From NCBI GenBank assembly GCA_903922545.1, contig CAIXUE010000017.1:1-5941 (forward strand): DNA of 5,941 bases. The letters are read 5' to 3'. Origin of the DNA: an uncultured Alphaproteobacteria bacterium. Its GTDB lineage: Bacteria > Pseudomonadota > Alphaproteobacteria > Micropepsales > Micropepsaceae. Shown here piece by piece: positions 5,409-5,941 of this stretch. The translations under genes were made by a program, and so were the position numbers. Each line of letters starts with the position of its first letter. Position 1 is the stretch's first letter. A model generated the notes under the pieces. The model saw only the letters and a program-made list of their open reading frames with translations. It had not been told where the DNA came from and made no database searches.

Positions 5409-5413
5409 CCTCC
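5409..5413 (-). promoter_or_regulatory. Ribosome binding site fixing the aminotransferase start
   Basis: The minus strand reads GGAGG, six bases before ATG 5402. It supports this start over the in-frame ATG at 5477, whose extra 25 residues do not resemble the family. Confidence 0.7.
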
Positions 5414-5469
5414 GGCTTTGGATTTGAGGGGGCAACTTGATAAAGTCGCGCGGAAAAAGCAAGAAAGCA

Positions 5470-5495
5470 GGCGGCAATTGGGTCGCAACGCCGCC
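5470..5495. repeat. Imperfect dyad upstream of the FAD dehydrogenase gene
   Basis: GGCGGC (5470-5475) pairs with GCCGCC (5490-5495), and inside it TTG (5478-5480) pairs with CAA (5486-5488). It ends 11 bases before ATG 5507 in the 104-bp divergent region. It could be an operator or a leader hairpin. No T-run follows. I see no convincing -35/-10 pair elsewhere in 5403-5506. Confidence 0.3.
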
Positions 5496-5506
5496 GGAAA
5501 TTTGAC

Positions 5507-5941
5507 ATGCAGCCGAGGCCTTTAGGCGCCCAATCCGTCGCCAATGACGTATCCGCCGCCCTTGCCCGGCGGCTGGCCGCTGAGACCGGCGGCGAGGTCC
5601 TGTTCGATACCGGATCGCGCGGCCGCTATGCCACCGACGCCTCCATCTACCAGATCATGCCGGTCGGCGTGTTTGTCCCTCGCACACAAGAGGATGTTAA
5701 GGCCGCTATCGCCATTGCCCGCGACCTGAAAGTGCCGGTGCTGCCGCGCGGCGCGGGCACCAGCCAGTGCGGCCAGACCGTTGGCGCGGCGCTGGTGATC
5801 GATACCAGCAAGCATCTGCGCAAGGTGCTGGCGGTGGATGCGGACTCGCACACGGCACGGGTCGAACCGGGACTGGTGCTGGATCATCTCAACGCGGCGC
5901 TGAAACCGCATGGCCTGTGGTACCCGGTCGATGTTTCCACC
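5507..5941 (+). CDS. GlcD/D-lactate dehydrogenase-like FAD-binding oxidoreductase, N-terminal part, runs off window
   Basis: The frame is open from ATG 5507 to the last base (145 codons). It shows a PCMH-type FAD-binding domain (FAD_binding_4): YATDASIYQIMPVGVFVP at 41-58, the helix QEDVKAAIAIARD, then PRGAGTSQCGQTVG (80-93), the glycine-rich loop that holds the FAD pyrophosphate, ALVIDTSKHL (95-104), and VEPGLVLDHLNAAL leading to WYPVDVST at the edge. The family oxidises 2-hydroxyacids such as glycolate, D-lactate or D-2-hydroxyglutarate, passing electrons to quinone or cytochrome. Some members continue for about 1000 residues into an Fe-S domain, and this N-terminus fits that group too; the missing C-terminus would decide. 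The usual small residue after TS-x is Cys88 here. No good ribosome binding site precedes the ATG (only GGA, 5496-5498). The gene is divergent from the aminotransferase, which could use a 2-oxoacid product such as glyoxylate. Confidence 0.8.
   Translation, partial: MQPRPLGAQSVANDVSAALARRLAAETGGEVLFDTGSRGRYATDASIYQIMPVGVFVPRTQEDVKAAIAIARDLKVPVLPRGAGTSQCGQTVGAALVIDTSKHLRKVLAVDADSHTARVEPGLVLDHLNAALKPHGLWYPVDVST

Noticed and set aside
4767..5525. Open frame of 252 codons on the plus strand, antisense to the aminotransferase (also 4194-4724)
   Set aside because: The opposite strand encodes a complete aminotransferase with its catalytic lysine; these are mirror frames.

Overview
This 5.9 kb window is GC-rich, densely coded DNA of a chromosomal type. 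The codon use, the gene families and the strong GGAG-type ribosome binding sites suggest a proteobacterium, most likely an alphaproteobacterium; this is inference, because no rRNA or other marker gene is present. I found no tRNA, rRNA, CRISPR array, complete insertion sequence or phage gene.

Layout. (1) 1-329, plus strand: the 3' end of a cupin/JmjC-like protein gene, followed closely by a gene for a 99-residue protein of unknown function (345-644). (2) 669-1454, minus strand: a 2-keto-4-pentenoate hydratase-type enzyme of the fumarylacetoacetate hydrolase superfamily. (3) 1455-1729: a 275-bp divergent control region with a perfect palindrome, two inverted repeats built on the same TGCTGC half-site, and a possible hairpin that hides the ribosome binding site of the next gene. 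(4) 1730-3043 and 3063-3578, plus strand: two exported proteins in an apparent operon. The first is a six-bladed NHL propeller resembling peptidyl-alpha-hydroxyglycine alpha-amidating lyase (PAL). The second is a small four-cysteine protein I cannot name. (5) 3579-4173: an AT-rich stretch and then the decayed 3' end of a TpsB/FhaC-type outer-membrane transporter gene. It has lost its 5' portion and is frameshifted by a perfect 8-bp tandem duplication. (6) 4170-5402, minus strand: a class V aminotransferase of the serine/alanine-glyoxylate type. (7) 5507 to the window end, plus strand: the start of a GlcD/D-lactate dehydrogenase-like FAD enzyme, divergent from the aminotransferase.

How the genes may work together. 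The FAD dehydrogenase and the aminotransferase share a 104-bp divergent region. Together they could oxidise a 2-hydroxyacid (for example glycolate) and transaminate the product (for example glyoxylate). The propeller and four-cysteine proteins are probably made and exported together. The hydratase has no other ring-cleavage gene beside it here.

I see no convincing new multi-gene system. The observations most worth following up are the single-event frameshift in the TpsB remnant, the conserved PAL-like active-site set in the exported propeller, and the structured leader in front of that gene.
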